This document shows, piece after piece, positions 25,119 to 33,661 of a DNA stretch of 64,000 bases. Each line of letters opens with the position of its first letter. Position 1 is the first letter of the stretch. The notes beneath the pieces are model-generated. The model made no database searches, was not told where the DNA came from, and saw nothing but the letters and a program-made list of their open reading frames with translations. Source of the stretch: CALKJP01 sp046299555 (lineage in GTDB: Bacteria > Bacteroidota > Bacteroidia > JACCXN01); contig JBKBHS010000001.1 of NCBI GenBank assembly GCA_046299555.1, forward strand, positions 682,001 through 746,000, given 5' to 3'. A program made the position numbers and the translations under genes.

Positions 25119-25760
25119 ATGATACAAATTCAAGCATTTACTTTTAACCCATTTCAGGAAAACACCTACGTTTTATGGGATGAAACCCGTGAATGTGTAA
25201 TTATAGATCCGGGTTGTAGTAACTCTTATGAGCAGGATGAGTTAAGTGGTTTTATTCTTTCCCAACAACTTAAACCTGTAAAATTGATAAATACGCATTG
25301 CCATATTGATCATGTAATGGGCAATCGTTTTATAGCTGAAAAGTTTAATTTGGAATTATATATACATAAAGACGATCTTTTTCTTTTACACAATGTGGAG
25401 AATATTGGTAAATTATATGGTGTTCCGGTAGTTTCAAGTCCGGAGCCTGCTTATTTTTTGGACGAATCTCAACGATTAACTTTTGGAAATTCTTCATTAC
25501 AAATTTTTCATACCCCCGGACATTCGCCCGGAAGCATTAGTTTTTTCGATAAAGAAGGTAAAATGTTAATAGTAGGCGATGTTTTATTTAACGGAAGTAT
25601 TGGAAGAACAGACTTGCCGGGTGGGAATTACGAAACACTTATTAATAGTATTGTTACAAAACTTTTACCATTGGGAGATGAAGTAAAAGTGTATTCCGGT
25701 CATGGGCCTGTAACAAGTATTGGAAAAGAAAAACTTACTAATCCGTTTTTAGTTGGATAA
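25119..25760 (+). CDS. MBL-fold metallo-hydrolase (glyoxalase II-like)
   Basis: 213 residues, single metallo-beta-lactamase domain. Metal motifs are THCHIDHVMGN (HxHxDH), HTPGHSPGSISF, the bridging Asp in VGDVLFNGSIGR, and a terminal His in YSGHGPVTSIGKE. The N-terminus FNPFQENTYVLWDETRECVIIDPG is typical of the short YcbL-type hydroxyacylglutathione-hydrolase-like group. The substrate is not determined. The gene is five bases upstream of recX and probably co-transcribed. Confidence 0.9.
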   Translation: MIQIQAFTFNPFQENTYVLWDETRECVIIDPGCSNSYEQDELSGFILSQQLKPVKLINTHCHIDHVMGNRFIAEKFNLELYIHKDDLFLLHNVENIGKLYGVPVVSSPEPAYFLDESQRLTFGNSSLQIFHTPGHSPGSISFFDKEGKMLIVGDVLFNGSIGRTDLPGGNYETLINSIVTKLLPLGDEVKVYSGHGPVTSIGKEKLTNPFLVG

Positions 25761-25764
25761 GTAA

Positions 25765-26250
25765 ATGGAAAATAAAAAACAAAAAGTTTATACCGTTAAA
25801 CAAGGAATTGTAAAAGCTCAGGCCTATTGTGCTTATCAGGAGCGTTGTCAGCAGGAAGTGCGAAACAAGCTCAACGAATGGGGTTTATATGGTGACGAAG
25901 CGGAAGAAGTAATAGCAGCTTTAATAAGTGATAATTTTTTAAATGAAGAACGCTTTGCCATGGCTTATGTATCCGGCAAATTCCGCATAAAAAAATGGGG
26001 ACGTGTTAGGTTGAAACTAGAATTGAAATCTCGAAAAATTTCTGAATACTGTATAAAAAAAGCTTTGGCACAAATATCTTCTGATGAATACGAAAAGACA
26101 ATTAAGGAATTAATTGAAAAGAAGAAAAAAGATATTAAAGATAAATTGCCTTTTATGCGTAAGCACAAAATGATGAAATACATTGTATCAAAAGGCTTTG
26201 AACAAGATATTGTACAAAGTATCCTTGATGAAATGCATTGGTTTAATTAA
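25765..26250 (+). CDS. recX: Regulatory protein RecX
   Basis: 161 residues of three-helix RecX repeats: AQAYCAYQERCQQEVRNKLNEWG, VIAALISDNFLNEERFAMAYVSGKFRIKKWGRVRLKLELKSRKI, and a third, more diverged repeat up to KYIVSKGFEQDIVQSIL. RecX binds RecA filaments and limits them. recA itself is not in the window. Normal length; ATG overlaps the end of an A-rich leader after the metallo-hydrolase stop. Confidence 0.88.
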   Translation: MENKKQKVYTVKQGIVKAQAYCAYQERCQQEVRNKLNEWGLYGDEAEEVIAALISDNFLNEERFAMAYVSGKFRIKKWGRVRLKLELKSRKISEYCIKKALAQISSDEYEKTIKELIEKKKKDIKDKLPFMRKHKMMKYIVSKGFEQDIVQSILDEMHWFN

Positions 26251-26330
26251 AGCTATACTTCTGCATTTAGTTAGCGTTTTTAAGCAGAAATTTCAATATC
26301 TTTACTTTTTAACATTTAATCATTTTTGCT

Positions 26331-27197
26331 GTGAAAAGATTAATAGTTCTGTCTGTATTATTTTTACTTCTTTATTCATGTACCAAAAGAGAGGAATTAA
26401 TCATCTATGGCAATGTGCCTCCGGCTGATAATACAGTAAGCAATGTATTTCGCGAAAATTATATTAATAAAACATATATTAGTGTACTGGGCAGAAAACC
26501 TACCGATACAGAGTTTTTATCTGCACGTCAAAAACTATCATCTTATGAATTAAAGAAAAGCGACAGAGAATCTTTTGTAGATGAAGTATTGGCAAAGCCT
26601 GATTATTTCAGACGTGTATATGATTTGGCAAGAGCAGAATATTTAAATAATTCAGATTCTACCGATATACAAACTTTTATTGATGTGTTTAATCTATTTT
26701 TATCAGACACATCCTATCAGGCAATATGGCCGGCAATTCAAGCTGAACGTGATAAATTAATTGATTTAAAAAATGCTCCATTAGATTTCGCTAATGGAGT
26801 AATTGATATTAAAGGGCTTTATAAACGCTGTATAAATAACCATATATACGACCAGATAAATATGGGAACTGAAAACTTTGTAGTATCCATGTTTCAGCAT
26901 TTTATGTACCGTTATCCAACCTTGCAAGAATTAGAAGATGGTAAAAAAATGGTGGATGGATTTTATGCTTATTTGTTTTATCAGGAAGGAAATACGAAAG
27001 ACGATTTCATTAGAATATTTTTTGATGCTGATGCTTACTACGAAGGTCGTGTGAGAGATTTGTACAAACGCTATATTTTCAGAGAGCCAACTATAATGGA
27101 AATGAAAGAGGGTGCTGAATTATATAAATCAACCAATAATTATAAAGCCTTACAAAAGCTTATTTTAACATCCGATGAGTTTGCTGGAATAAAATAA
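26331..27197 (+). CDS. Lipoprotein with DUF1549-like helical repeats (first gene of the DUF1501 operon)
   Basis: 288 residues from a GTG start. It has a short signal and lipobox (VLFLLLYSC, Cys 17). The body is helical and contains repeats with the pattern Y-x3-LGRKPT-x-E, then about 25 residues, then VDEVLAKPDYF. Examples are INKTYISVLGRKPTDTEF (about 45-62), QHFMYRYPTLQELEDG, and LYKRYIFREPTIMEMKEG followed by LILTSDEFAG. This is the arrangement seen in DUF1549 (planctomycete) and DUF4214 domains. The resemblance is pattern-level only. It is followed by a second lipoprotein of the same kind and the DUF1501 protein, mirroring planctomycete DUF1549/DUF1501 gene pairs. Confidence 0.7.
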   Translation: MKRLIVLSVLFLLLYSCTKREELIIYGNVPPADNTVSNVFRENYINKTYISVLGRKPTDTEFLSARQKLSSYELKKSDRESFVDEVLAKPDYFRRVYDLARAEYLNNSDSTDIQTFIDVFNLFLSDTSYQAIWPAIQAERDKLIDLKNAPLDFANGVIDIKGLYKRCINNHIYDQINMGTENFVVSMFQHFMYRYPTLQELEDGKKMVDGFYAYLFYQEGNTKDDFIRIFFDADAYYEGRVRDLYKRYIFREPTIMEMKEGAELYKSTNNYKALQKLILTSDEFAGIK

Positions 27198-27211
27198 TTA
27201 AAAGATAGAAA

Positions 27212-27694
27212 ATGAAACGAATACTAATTATTTTTCTACTTACTGCATCAATCTTTTCATGCAAAAAAGAAAGAACCGTTTTGTACGATGTACAAGATGC
27301 TTATGTGAAAAGAGATGGAGCAAATAAATCTCGATTAAAAACTACAACAGAGTTTATCGCAATTGCCTACTCTGATATTTTTGGTACCACTATTCCTCAA
27401 AATAAACTGGAAGAAATATCGCTGGTTTATGAATCATTTGGTGATAAAAAATTAATGGAAGATATTATCGTTAAAAATTTCATTAATCATCCTTCTGCAC
27501 AAATTCCAAGTGCATCTGCCATGAATGCAGATTTGGATAAATTTATAACGGATGCCTATAAAAAATTATATAGTCGTGAACCTTCCGAAACAGAACTATT
27601 TAAAGTAAAAGAATTGATTAAATCTAACACTGCTATTACGCCTACAGTTTTCTATTATGCATTAATGACATCAAATGAATACCGATATTATTAG
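27212..27694 (+). CDS. Small lipoprotein with the same DUF1549/DUF4214-like repeat
   Basis: 160 residues. The lipobox is TASIFSC (Cys 17). It carries two copies of the helical repeat found in the preceding protein: FIAIAYSDIFGTTIPQNKLEE with the VKNFINHP end, and AYKKLYSREPSETELFKVKE with the LMTSNEYRYY end. It begins 14 bp after the first lipoprotein gene and ends six bases before the DUF1501 ATG. Function unknown. It is probably a paralogue that pairs with the first lipoprotein on the same membrane face. Confidence 0.75.
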   Translation: MKRILIIFLLTASIFSCKKERTVLYDVQDAYVKRDGANKSRLKTTTEFIAIAYSDIFGTTIPQNKLEEISLVYESFGDKKLMEDIIVKNFINHPSAQIPSASAMNADLDKFITDAYKKLYSREPSETELFKVKELIKSNTAITPTVFYYALMTSNEYRYY

Positions 27695-27700
27695 TTGACT

Positions 27701-28993
27701 ATGAACAGAAGAAAATTTATAAAAAATACAGGAGTAGCTGCTGCAGCCGCAGTAACCATTCCATACATTTTGCCAAGCGGACGATTATTTGCTGCCACAG
27801 GCAATAGAAAAGTAAATCATGTAGTCTTGTGCTTATTTGCAGGAGGGGTAAGAAATCTTGAATCCATGCAAAAAGCAGAAGGTAATTTGCTTAGAAATAT
27901 TTTGCCGGGTTCGGAGGCTATTTCTCCTGATATTGCTGGAAGCATGTTTCTATTGCCATCACCGGGAACACCATTGTTGAACTATGGAACATTATACAAG
28001 CAATTCAGATACAATGTAGGTCCAACCGGACATTTTAATGGACATACAACTGCCATTACCGGAAATTATACTACCACCGATTTAAATATTAAAATGCCAC
28101 CAAAATTTCCTACGGTATTTGAATATTACAGAAAACATAATTCTCCAACAAATAATGCTCTTAATGCTTGGTGGGTTTCTAATATGCTGGGGCCTTATCC
28201 TTCATTGAATTATAGTACGTATCCGGGATATGGGCCTATGTATGGCGCTAATTATATGCAGCCTAGTACCCTATTTAGTCAGCGTGGATTTAATAACTTA
28301 GGGAATCCAAAATCATTTACTTCTTCTGAAAAAACTGCAGTTAATCAATTAAGAGAACAATTTAATAAAGGTTTCGCTCTTAATTATTCTGACCAAGGCG
28401 GTGTAATGAATGATTCAGAAGAAGCCTATCAGCTTGAAAATTTTTTACAACAGTCGTTTAATGAGGCTCAATCAGGTCAATATAATAATGCTTTTGGTGT
28501 TAATTTTATGACCAACGATATGAAAAACATATTGGCTGCCGAAAAAATTATTCAACAATTTAAACCGGAATTATTGGTCGTAAATATGCAGGATGTAGAT
28601 ATTGGCCACTCCAATTTTACGCAGTATTGTAATGCTTTACAAATAGCAGATTTTTGCTTAGCGCATTTATGGAATACCATTCAATCAACTCCCGGAATGG
28701 CAAATGATACTATACTTATTGCAGTTCCTGAGCATGGAAGAAATCTACAACCCAATACCATCCAAGATAGCAATGGAAGATATGCTTTAGATCATACAAA
28801 TGACCAAATGTCGCGCGAAATTTTCTGTTTGATTTTGGGCCCATCGGGAGTAATTAAACAAAATCAAACCATAAATTCTGTTACCGGTGAATCAATTGAT
28901 GTTGTACCAACAATTGCTTATGCTTTAGGTTTCGATCATGATATACCAAGTGGTTTATTGCCGGGGCAGCCATTGTTACAAGCTTTTGTATAA
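27701..28993 (+). CDS. DUF1501-family secreted protein with Tat signal
   Basis: 430 residues from ATG 27701 (a TTG at 27695 is also in frame). The N-terminus is a twin-arginine signal: NRRKFIKNTG, hydrophobic Ala/Val run, SGRLFAA. The mature part is an alkaline-phosphatase-superfamily fold as in DUF1501: HVVLCLFAGGVRN, GHFNGHTTAITG, LLVVNMQDVDIGHSNF, IAVPEHGRN and VDVVPTIAYALG. DUF1501 is the standard partner of DUF1549/DUF1553 or DUF1800 proteins; catalytic activity is unproven. Tat export implies folding, perhaps metal loading, before export. Confidence 0.85.
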   Translation: MNRRKFIKNTGVAAAAAVTIPYILPSGRLFAATGNRKVNHVVLCLFAGGVRNLESMQKAEGNLLRNILPGSEAISPDIAGSMFLLPSPGTPLLNYGTLYKQFRYNVGPTGHFNGHTTAITGNYTTTDLNIKMPPKFPTVFEYYRKHNSPTNNALNAWWVSNMLGPYPSLNYSTYPGYGPMYGANYMQPSTLFSQRGFNNLGNPKSFTSSEKTAVNQLREQFNKGFALNYSDQGGVMNDSEEAYQLENFLQQSFNEAQSGQYNNAFGVNFMTNDMKNILAAEKIIQQFKPELLVVNMQDVDIGHSNFTQYCNALQIADFCLAHLWNTIQSTPGMANDTILIAVPEHGRNLQPNTIQDSNGRYALDHTNDQMSREIFCLILGPSGVIKQNQTINSVTGESIDVVPTIAYALGFDHDIPSGLLPGQPLLQAFV

Positions 28994-29013
28994 AATGTAA
29001 ACTTAACGATTAA

Positions 29014-29946
29014 ATGAGAATAAATATTAAAATAACAGTTTTAACGATAATTGGTATATTTCTAAGTGTGTTGATTGCTTGCAGCAAATGGGAGCCTCTG
29101 CCACCAAATCCTTATGATTCAATAAATAGAAATACAGATAATGCATCTAAGCCTGAATTGGTTTTACCATCATCATTTTTAGGAATATACTCAAATATTT
29201 TACAACCTAAGTGTGCTGTGCCGGGCTGTCATGATGGGCATTTTGAACCGGATTTCAGAACTATTGAGTCTTCTTATAATACTTTGGTGTATCATAAAAT
29301 AATTAAAAATAATGCCGATAGCACCTTTACTTACCGTGTTTTACCCGGAAATAAAACTATGTCGGTATTATATGAGCGCATTACCAATTGCTGTTTTGTA
29401 AATCAAAACGATAGAATGCCACAAGATAATATTGGCGTAAAATTGCCACAGGAAGATATTGATAATATAGGAGACTGGATACAGAATGGTGCTAAAGATA
29501 TGTTTGACCAAACTCCACCGCAACGAAACGATAGACCAAATGTAGTTGGTTATATTGCATTAAACTCTTCATTTCAGCGAATTGATACGATTAGAGTAGG
29601 AGGCGTTATTTACAATTCATTTATTGTACCTCAAAATCAAAATATAATGTTATGGGTTTTAGTTACCGATGATAAAACACCTATTTCACAGTTGCAAAAT
29701 ACACGTATTAGAATTTCAACCCATCCTGACAACTTTACAAGTGCTGTTACAATTAATGGATCGTATTTTACATTTCCCGGCAATGAGGTTTGGCAGTTTG
29801 GTATAAATACAGCGCTATTCCCTACAAATACTCCCTTGTACATTCGCTTTTATACCAATGATGGCGATCATGCAACCGATACGGAAATGCCAACCAATAA
29901 TTTAATTATTCAGTATAAAACTTACTGGTCGTTTATTATTCAATAA
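29014..29946 (+). CDS. Lipoprotein with cytochrome-c-like CX4CH motif
   Basis: 310 residues. The lipobox is LSVLIAC (about Cys 23). After a Pro-rich stretch comes LQPKCAVPGCHDGHFEPDFR: a CX4CH heme-type motif in a planctomycete-cytochrome-like context, followed by VLPGNKTMSVLYERIT and DRMPQDNIGVKLPQEDIDNIGDWIQNGAKD. The 'PGN/PxxS..Y..RI..MP' layout and the closing 'I..WI..GA' helix match the c-type domains annotated in DUF1549 systems. CX4CH is less usual than CXXCH, so heme attachment is likely but not certain. The C-terminal about 130 residues are beta-rich. Confidence 0.8.
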   Translation: MRINIKITVLTIIGIFLSVLIACSKWEPLPPNPYDSINRNTDNASKPELVLPSSFLGIYSNILQPKCAVPGCHDGHFEPDFRTIESSYNTLVYHKIIKNNADSTFTYRVLPGNKTMSVLYERITNCCFVNQNDRMPQDNIGVKLPQEDIDNIGDWIQNGAKDMFDQTPPQRNDRPNVVGYIALNSSFQRIDTIRVGGVIYNSFIVPQNQNIMLWVLVTDDKTPISQLQNTRIRISTHPDNFTSAVTINGSYFTFPGNEVWQFGINTALFPTNTPLYIRFYTNDGDHATDTEMPTNNLIIQYKTYWSFIIQ

Positions 29947-29947
29947 T

Positions 29948-30388
29948 ATGAATATGAGAATTATTTTCATTTTTTTGCTTGTTACAACATTGATTTCTTG
30001 TAAAAAAGAAGTTGTTACGGTTCCTCCTCAGCCATATATTGAATTTGTAGATATATTTCCAAAAGAAGTAAAACAAAATATGGATGAAATTTTGATAACT
30101 ATTAAGTATAAAGATGGTGATGGAGATTTGGGAGACAACAATCCGGACGTAAAAAATGTTTTTATAAAAGATCTAAGAAATGATTTGCTTTATTCATTTC
30201 GTTTAAAACAATTAGCGCCCGATAATGCCGGTATTGCCATAACAGGAAAAATTAATATAAACATGGGGAATACCATTATGGTAAGTAATGCTGATGTAGA
30301 ATATGCTAATTTTGGCTTGTTTCTAGTTGATAGAGCTGGCAATGCAAGTAATCTTGTAATTACTGATTCAATTACCATTAAAAAATAA
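29948..30388 (+). CDS. Lipoprotein of unknown function
   Basis: 146 residues. The lipobox is VTTLISC. A small beta-sandwich-like domain follows, with a strand-loop-strand containing DGDGDLGDNNPD, an acidic loop that could bind calcium. It starts one base after the cytochrome-like gene stops, so it belongs to the same operon. A similar family of DGDGDLG lipoproteins is common in Bacteroidota; no role is known. Confidence 0.75.
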   Translation: MNMRIIFIFLLVTTLISCKKEVVTVPPQPYIEFVDIFPKEVKQNMDEILITIKYKDGDGDLGDNNPDVKNVFIKDLRNDLLYSFRLKQLAPDNAGIAITGKININMGNTIMVSNADVEYANFGLFLVDRAGNASNLVITDSITIKK

Positions 30389-30393
30389 ATATC

Positions 30394-30849
30394 ATGCGTT
30401 ATTCACTGGTAATTTTTTTACTTGCTTTATTATGTTCTTGTTCCGGTTTTAAAGAATTATCAGTTAGTGACATTCAAAGTTTAAATGTTCAGAATATTGA
30501 TAGCAAAGGAGCAACTTTTAAAGTAGGTGTAACTATAAAAAATCCTAATTCTTTTAAAATTAAGGTAACAGCAGGTGAGCTTAATGTAAAACTTGGCAAA
30601 AGAGATATAGGTAAAGCGGTGCTTCAAAATAAAATAGTTATTCCGGCTAAATCAGAAAAGACACACGAGTTTGAAATAGCTACCGATTTGTCTACACTTG
30701 GATTAGCAGCTATTCCAATGATTGCAGAATTGATTCGTTCTAAAAAAACATCTGTCACCTTAGATGGTTATGTGAAAGGAAGAGCACTTTTTGTTTCTAG
30801 AAAAATTGATATTAAACGCACTGATATTATTGACATAAGCGGAAAATAA
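30394..30849 (+). CDS. LEA14-like (LEA type 2/WHy domain) lipoprotein
   Basis: 151 residues. The lipobox is LLALLCSC. The rest is one WHy/LEA_2 domain: NVQNIDSKGATFKVGVTIKNPNSFKIKVTAGELNVKLGKRDIGKA, then IPAKSEKTHEFEIATDL. The NPNSF motif is typical. These domains bind membranes or are stress-linked in other taxa; the bacterial role is unclear. It lies five bases after the previous lipoprotein gene and ends the operon. The converging acetyltransferase gene ends two bases away. Confidence 0.85.
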   Translation: MRYSLVIFLLALLCSCSGFKELSVSDIQSLNVQNIDSKGATFKVGVTIKNPNSFKIKVTAGELNVKLGKRDIGKAVLQNKIVIPAKSEKTHEFEIATDLSTLGLAAIPMIAELIRSKKTSVTLDGYVKGRALFVSRKIDIKRTDIIDISGK

Positions 30850-30850
30850 T

Positions 30851-31375
30851 TTAAATAGTTAATTTCATCATTATATCGGTTTGCTCCTCATTCCCCAATT
30901 TAAATATGTGTTTGCTAAATTCTACAAATCCAATTTTTTTATAAAAATCTATCGCAGTTAGATTTTTCTCCCAAACACCAAGCCATATATAGTGTAACGA
31001 TTTATTTTTTGCACGCTCAAGTGCTTTTTCAAATAATTTGTATCCGATTTTCTTTTTATGAAATTCTTTTAATACATATATACGCTCAATTTCCATTCCT
31101 ATATCTTCTTTTAGTTCGGTTTGTGATGAATTAAAATTGATTTTTAAGTAACCTATAATTTTTGAATTAACTTCAGCTACGTAAAATTCTGAATTTTCAT
31201 TAATAATTTCGTTTTTCAATTTTTCTTTAGAAAAACTTTCTTTTAAATAGTTATGCATTTCATTTGGATCATTAAATGGCGCAAATGTTTCCCAAAAGGT
31301 TTGCTTAGCAATTTGAATTAAATCATCCAAATTTGTTATAGTTGCTTGTTTTATTTCTATATCGATAGCATTCAT
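30851..31375 (-). CDS. GNAT-family N-acetyltransferase
   Basis: About 174 residues from ATG 31375. An upstream in-frame ATG at 31405 would place the first codons inside the terminator of the gene behind it, so I reject it. GNAT features are IEIKQATITNLDDLIQIAKQTF at the start, the acetyl-CoA loop region MEIERIYVLKEFHKKKIGYKLFEKA (with a relaxed Q/RxxGxG/A), and the closing IWLGVWEKNLTAIDFYKKIGF. The substrate is unknown; the sequence resembles spermidine/protein acetyltransferases. Confidence 0.88.
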   Translation of the reverse strand: MNAIDIEIKQATITNLDDLIQIAKQTFWETFAPFNDPNEMHNYLKESFSKEKLKNEIINENSEFYVAEVNSKIIGYLKINFNSSQTELKEDIGMEIERIYVLKEFHKKKIGYKLFEKALERAKNKSLHYIWLGVWEKNLTAIDFYKKIGFVEFSKHIFKLGNEEQTDIMMKLTI

Positions 31376-31389
31376 TGTTTGTTTTAAAT

Positions 31390-31420
31390 AAAAAATCCCC
31401 GACAAATTTTTGTCAGGGAT
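31390..31420 (-). terminator. Terminator of the 128-residue lipoprotein gene
   Basis: Read on the minus strand: ATCCC, one mismatch, GACAA, loop, TTGTC, GGGAT (stem of ten pairs), then T6. It falls between the lipoprotein stop at 31441 and the acetyltransferase start at 31375. Confidence 0.8.
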
Positions 31421-31440
31421 ACAAGTAAGGATATAAAAAA

Positions 31441-31827
31441 CTATTTTCTAATAACAACAGTTTCTTCAACTGTTTTATCTTTTTCAAGGCGAATAGAGCT
31501 GGTACCTCTTAAAGTATCTTTATAAGTACCTAAAACACTATCGGTAACTGTTTCAACTATGTATGCATCAATGGTAAAAATGGCTTCATTTGGAAACTCA
31601 AATGCAGCTTTACCCGATGCATCGGTAGTTTGTGTAGCTTCAATTTCTCCAGGTTTCGATGGTGCCGGTATATCGCGCGCATGTAAGTTTACTGTAGCAT
31701 TATAAATGGGTTTATTGTCTTTATCTACTACTGTAACAATTCCTTTTGCCGGGCCTTGTCTGCGGCAGGCGCTTAATACCACAAGGGAAATTACTGCCAT
31801 TAATAATATTCTATTAAAAGTCTTCAT
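31441..31827 (-). CDS. Small lipoprotein with carboxypeptidase-regulatory-like domain
   Basis: 128 residues. The lipobox is VVLSAC (about Cys 21). A single transthyretin-like beta-sandwich follows: GIVTVVDKDNKPIYNATVNLHA, then TTDASGKAAFEFPNEAIFTIDAYI. It is monocistronic with its own terminator and is divergent from the cyclophilin gene. On the minus strand CAAAAATA (31868-31875) reads as the -7 element TATTTTTG. Function unknown; such domains often support surface-exposed folding or binding. Confidence 0.8.
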   Translation of the reverse strand: MKTFNRILLMAVISLVVLSACRRQGPAKGIVTVVDKDNKPIYNATVNLHARDIPAPSKPGEIEATQTTDASGKAAFEFPNEAIFTIDAYIVETVTDSVLGTYKDTLRGTSSIRLEKDKTVEETVVIRK

Positions 31828-31882
31828 AATTCTTTGGTTCTATTTTTGTAATATTGCTTCCGAATAACAAAAATATGAATTT

Positions 31883-32539
31883 ATGCTAAAAAAAGTCATT
31901 TTATCAGCCATCATTTTATGTTTAAATATCAATTTTAATCTTTTAGCTCAGGATAAAGGGGGTAAAAAGCAAACAGAACCGGTTGTTCTTATCAAAACAG
32001 ATATGGGAGATATAAAGGTTAAATTATATAACGAAACTCCAATACATCGCGATAATTTTTTAAAATTAGCCTCAACAGGTAAATATGACGGTAGCATTTT
32101 TCACCGAGTTATACCTCAGTTTATGATACAAGGTGGTGGTACCAATGGCGGTACACAAGATATCGGAGAACAAATTCCTGCTGAAATTAAACAGCAATTT
32201 ATCCATAAGCGTGGCGCTTTAGCCGCTGCCAGAATGGGTGATAATGTTAATCCTGAGCGTAAATCTTCCGGTTCTCAGTTTTACATTGTTCAAGGTAGAA
32301 AGTTTACAACACAAGATATTCAAATGATTGCGCAACGTACCGGATTTGCATATACGCAAGAACAAATTGACGAGTATGTTAAAAATGGCGGTGCACCTCA
32401 TTTAGATGGAGCTTATACCGTTTTTGGAGAAGTATTGGAAGGTATGGATGTGGTGGATAAAATTGCTGCTGTAGAACGTAATGCTGCTGATAGACCTTTA
32501 AAGGATATTAAAATGACCATGAAGGTTTTGAAAAAATAA
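31883..32539 (+). CDS. Secreted cyclophilin-type peptidyl-prolyl isomerase
   Basis: 218 residues. The signal peptide ends LLAQ. The cyclophilin core contains VLIKTDMGDIKVKLYNETPIHRDNFLKLA, FHRVIPQFMIQGG, AARMGDNVNPERKSSGSQFYIVQG and YTVFGEVLEGMDVVDKIAA. An about 35-residue insert (TTQDIQMIAQRTGFAYTQEQID) is usual in the Bacteroidota form. It acts on periplasmic protein folding. TATTTTTG at 31841-31848 is a possible -7 element. Confidence 0.93.
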   Translation: MLKKVILSAIILCLNINFNLLAQDKGGKKQTEPVVLIKTDMGDIKVKLYNETPIHRDNFLKLASTGKYDGSIFHRVIPQFMIQGGGTNGGTQDIGEQIPAEIKQQFIHKRGALAAARMGDNVNPERKSSGSQFYIVQGRKFTTQDIQMIAQRTGFAYTQEQIDEYVKNGGAPHLDGAYTVFGEVLEGMDVVDKIAAVERNAADRPLKDIKMTMKVLKK

Positions 32540-32590
32540 ATATCAATTTGTAAATGTGATAATATGAAAATTGAACAATAAAGCTCAAAA

Positions 32591-32620
32591 AATCTCAACT
32601 ATTCTCAACTAATCTCAATT
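32591..32620 (+). repeat. Three tandem 10-bp repeats just before pheS
   Basis: The three units are AATCTCAACT, ATTCTCAACT and AATCTCAATT, placed head to tail, ending six bases before the pheS ATG. A related CTCAAAAA precedes them. The units are one helical turn long and lie within the expected leader. Confidence 0.6.
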
Positions 32621-32626
32621 AAAAAC

Positions 32627-33643
32627 ATGTTAGAAAAAATATCACATCTTATTCAGGAAATAGAAGCAGAATTAATAGATAGTGCTGAAAAAGCCGAAAA
32701 GTTTCGATTAAAATATTTGAGTAAAAAAGGAGTATTGAACGATTTGTTTGAAGAGTTTAAAACGGTAGCAAATGAACAAAAGAAAGAAATAGGAAAACAT
32801 TTAAATATTTTAAAACAAAAGGCACAAGAAAAATTTGAAGCGGCCAAAGAAATTATTGATAATTCATCTAAAACAGAATCAATCAATTTAGATTTAACGT
32901 TGCCCGGTGAACCTTTTACCATGGGTTCGCATCATCCTATTTCAATTGTTCGCAGAGAGATTATTGATATTTTTTCACGCATTGGTTTTACTGTAGCAGA
33001 AGGGCCTGAAATTGAAGACGACTGGCATAACTTTACCTCCTTAAATTTCCCGCCCGACCACCCTGCGCGCGATATGCAGGATACTTTTTTTATAGAAGAT
33101 GAAATTGCCTTGCGTACGCACACTTCCTCTATTCAAATTCGTGTAATGGAAAATCAAAAACCTCCTATACGAATTTTAGCACCGGGAAGGGTATATCGAA
33201 ACGAAGCAATATCTGCCAGAGCACATTGCTTCTTTCATCAAATAGAAGGTTTATACATTGATGAGCAAGTTTCTTTTGCTGATTTAAAACAAACGCTTTT
33301 ATATTTTGCCAAAGAAATGTTTGGCGAAAAAACCGAAATTCGTTTACGCCCTTCTTATTTCCCATTTACAGAGCCAAGCGCAGAGATGGATGTTTCATGT
33401 CCTTTTTGCAATGGCAAAGGATGTAATATTTGCAAAGGCAGCGGCTGGGTAGAAATTTTAGGTTGCGGAATGGTTGATCCAAATGTTTTGGAAAACTGTG
33501 GTATCGATAGTAAAAAATATACCGGCTATGCTTTTGGTATGGGAATAGAACGCATAACCATGTTGAAATATCAAGTAAAAGATTTACGCTTATTCTCCGA
33601 AAACGATATACGTTTCTTAAGCCAGTTTAAATCGGCTTTGTAA
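32627..33643 (+). CDS. pheS: Phenylalanyl-tRNA synthetase alpha subunit
   Basis: 338 residues. The N-terminal coiled-coil arm (about 1-85) is followed by the class II catalytic core. Landmarks are GSHHPISIVRREIIDIF, GPEIEDDWHNFTSLNFPPDHPARDMQDTFF (motif 2 region), RTHTSSIQIRVM, RNEAISARAHCFFHQIEGL, and the final motif 3 YAFGMGIERITMLKY. It forms the alpha2beta2 enzyme with PheT, which is not adjacent. Between them a CPFCNGKGCNICKGSGW stretch with four Cys is seen, as in other Bacteroidota PheS. Confidence 0.95.
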   Translation: MLEKISHLIQEIEAELIDSAEKAEKFRLKYLSKKGVLNDLFEEFKTVANEQKKEIGKHLNILKQKAQEKFEAAKEIIDNSSKTESINLDLTLPGEPFTMGSHHPISIVRREIIDIFSRIGFTVAEGPEIEDDWHNFTSLNFPPDHPARDMQDTFFIEDEIALRTHTSSIQIRVMENQKPPIRILAPGRVYRNEAISARAHCFFHQIEGLYIDEQVSFADLKQTLLYFAKEMFGEKTEIRLRPSYFPFTEPSAEMDVSCPFCNGKGCNICKGSGWVEILGCGMVDPNVLENCGIDSKKYTGYAFGMGIERITMLKYQVKDLRLFSENDIRFLSQFKSAL

Positions 33644-33661
33644 ATAAATAACTATTTTTCA

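Noticed and set aside
31376..31405. Upstream ATG for the acetyltransferase
   Set aside because: The extra codons fall in the terminator of the lipoprotein gene behind it.
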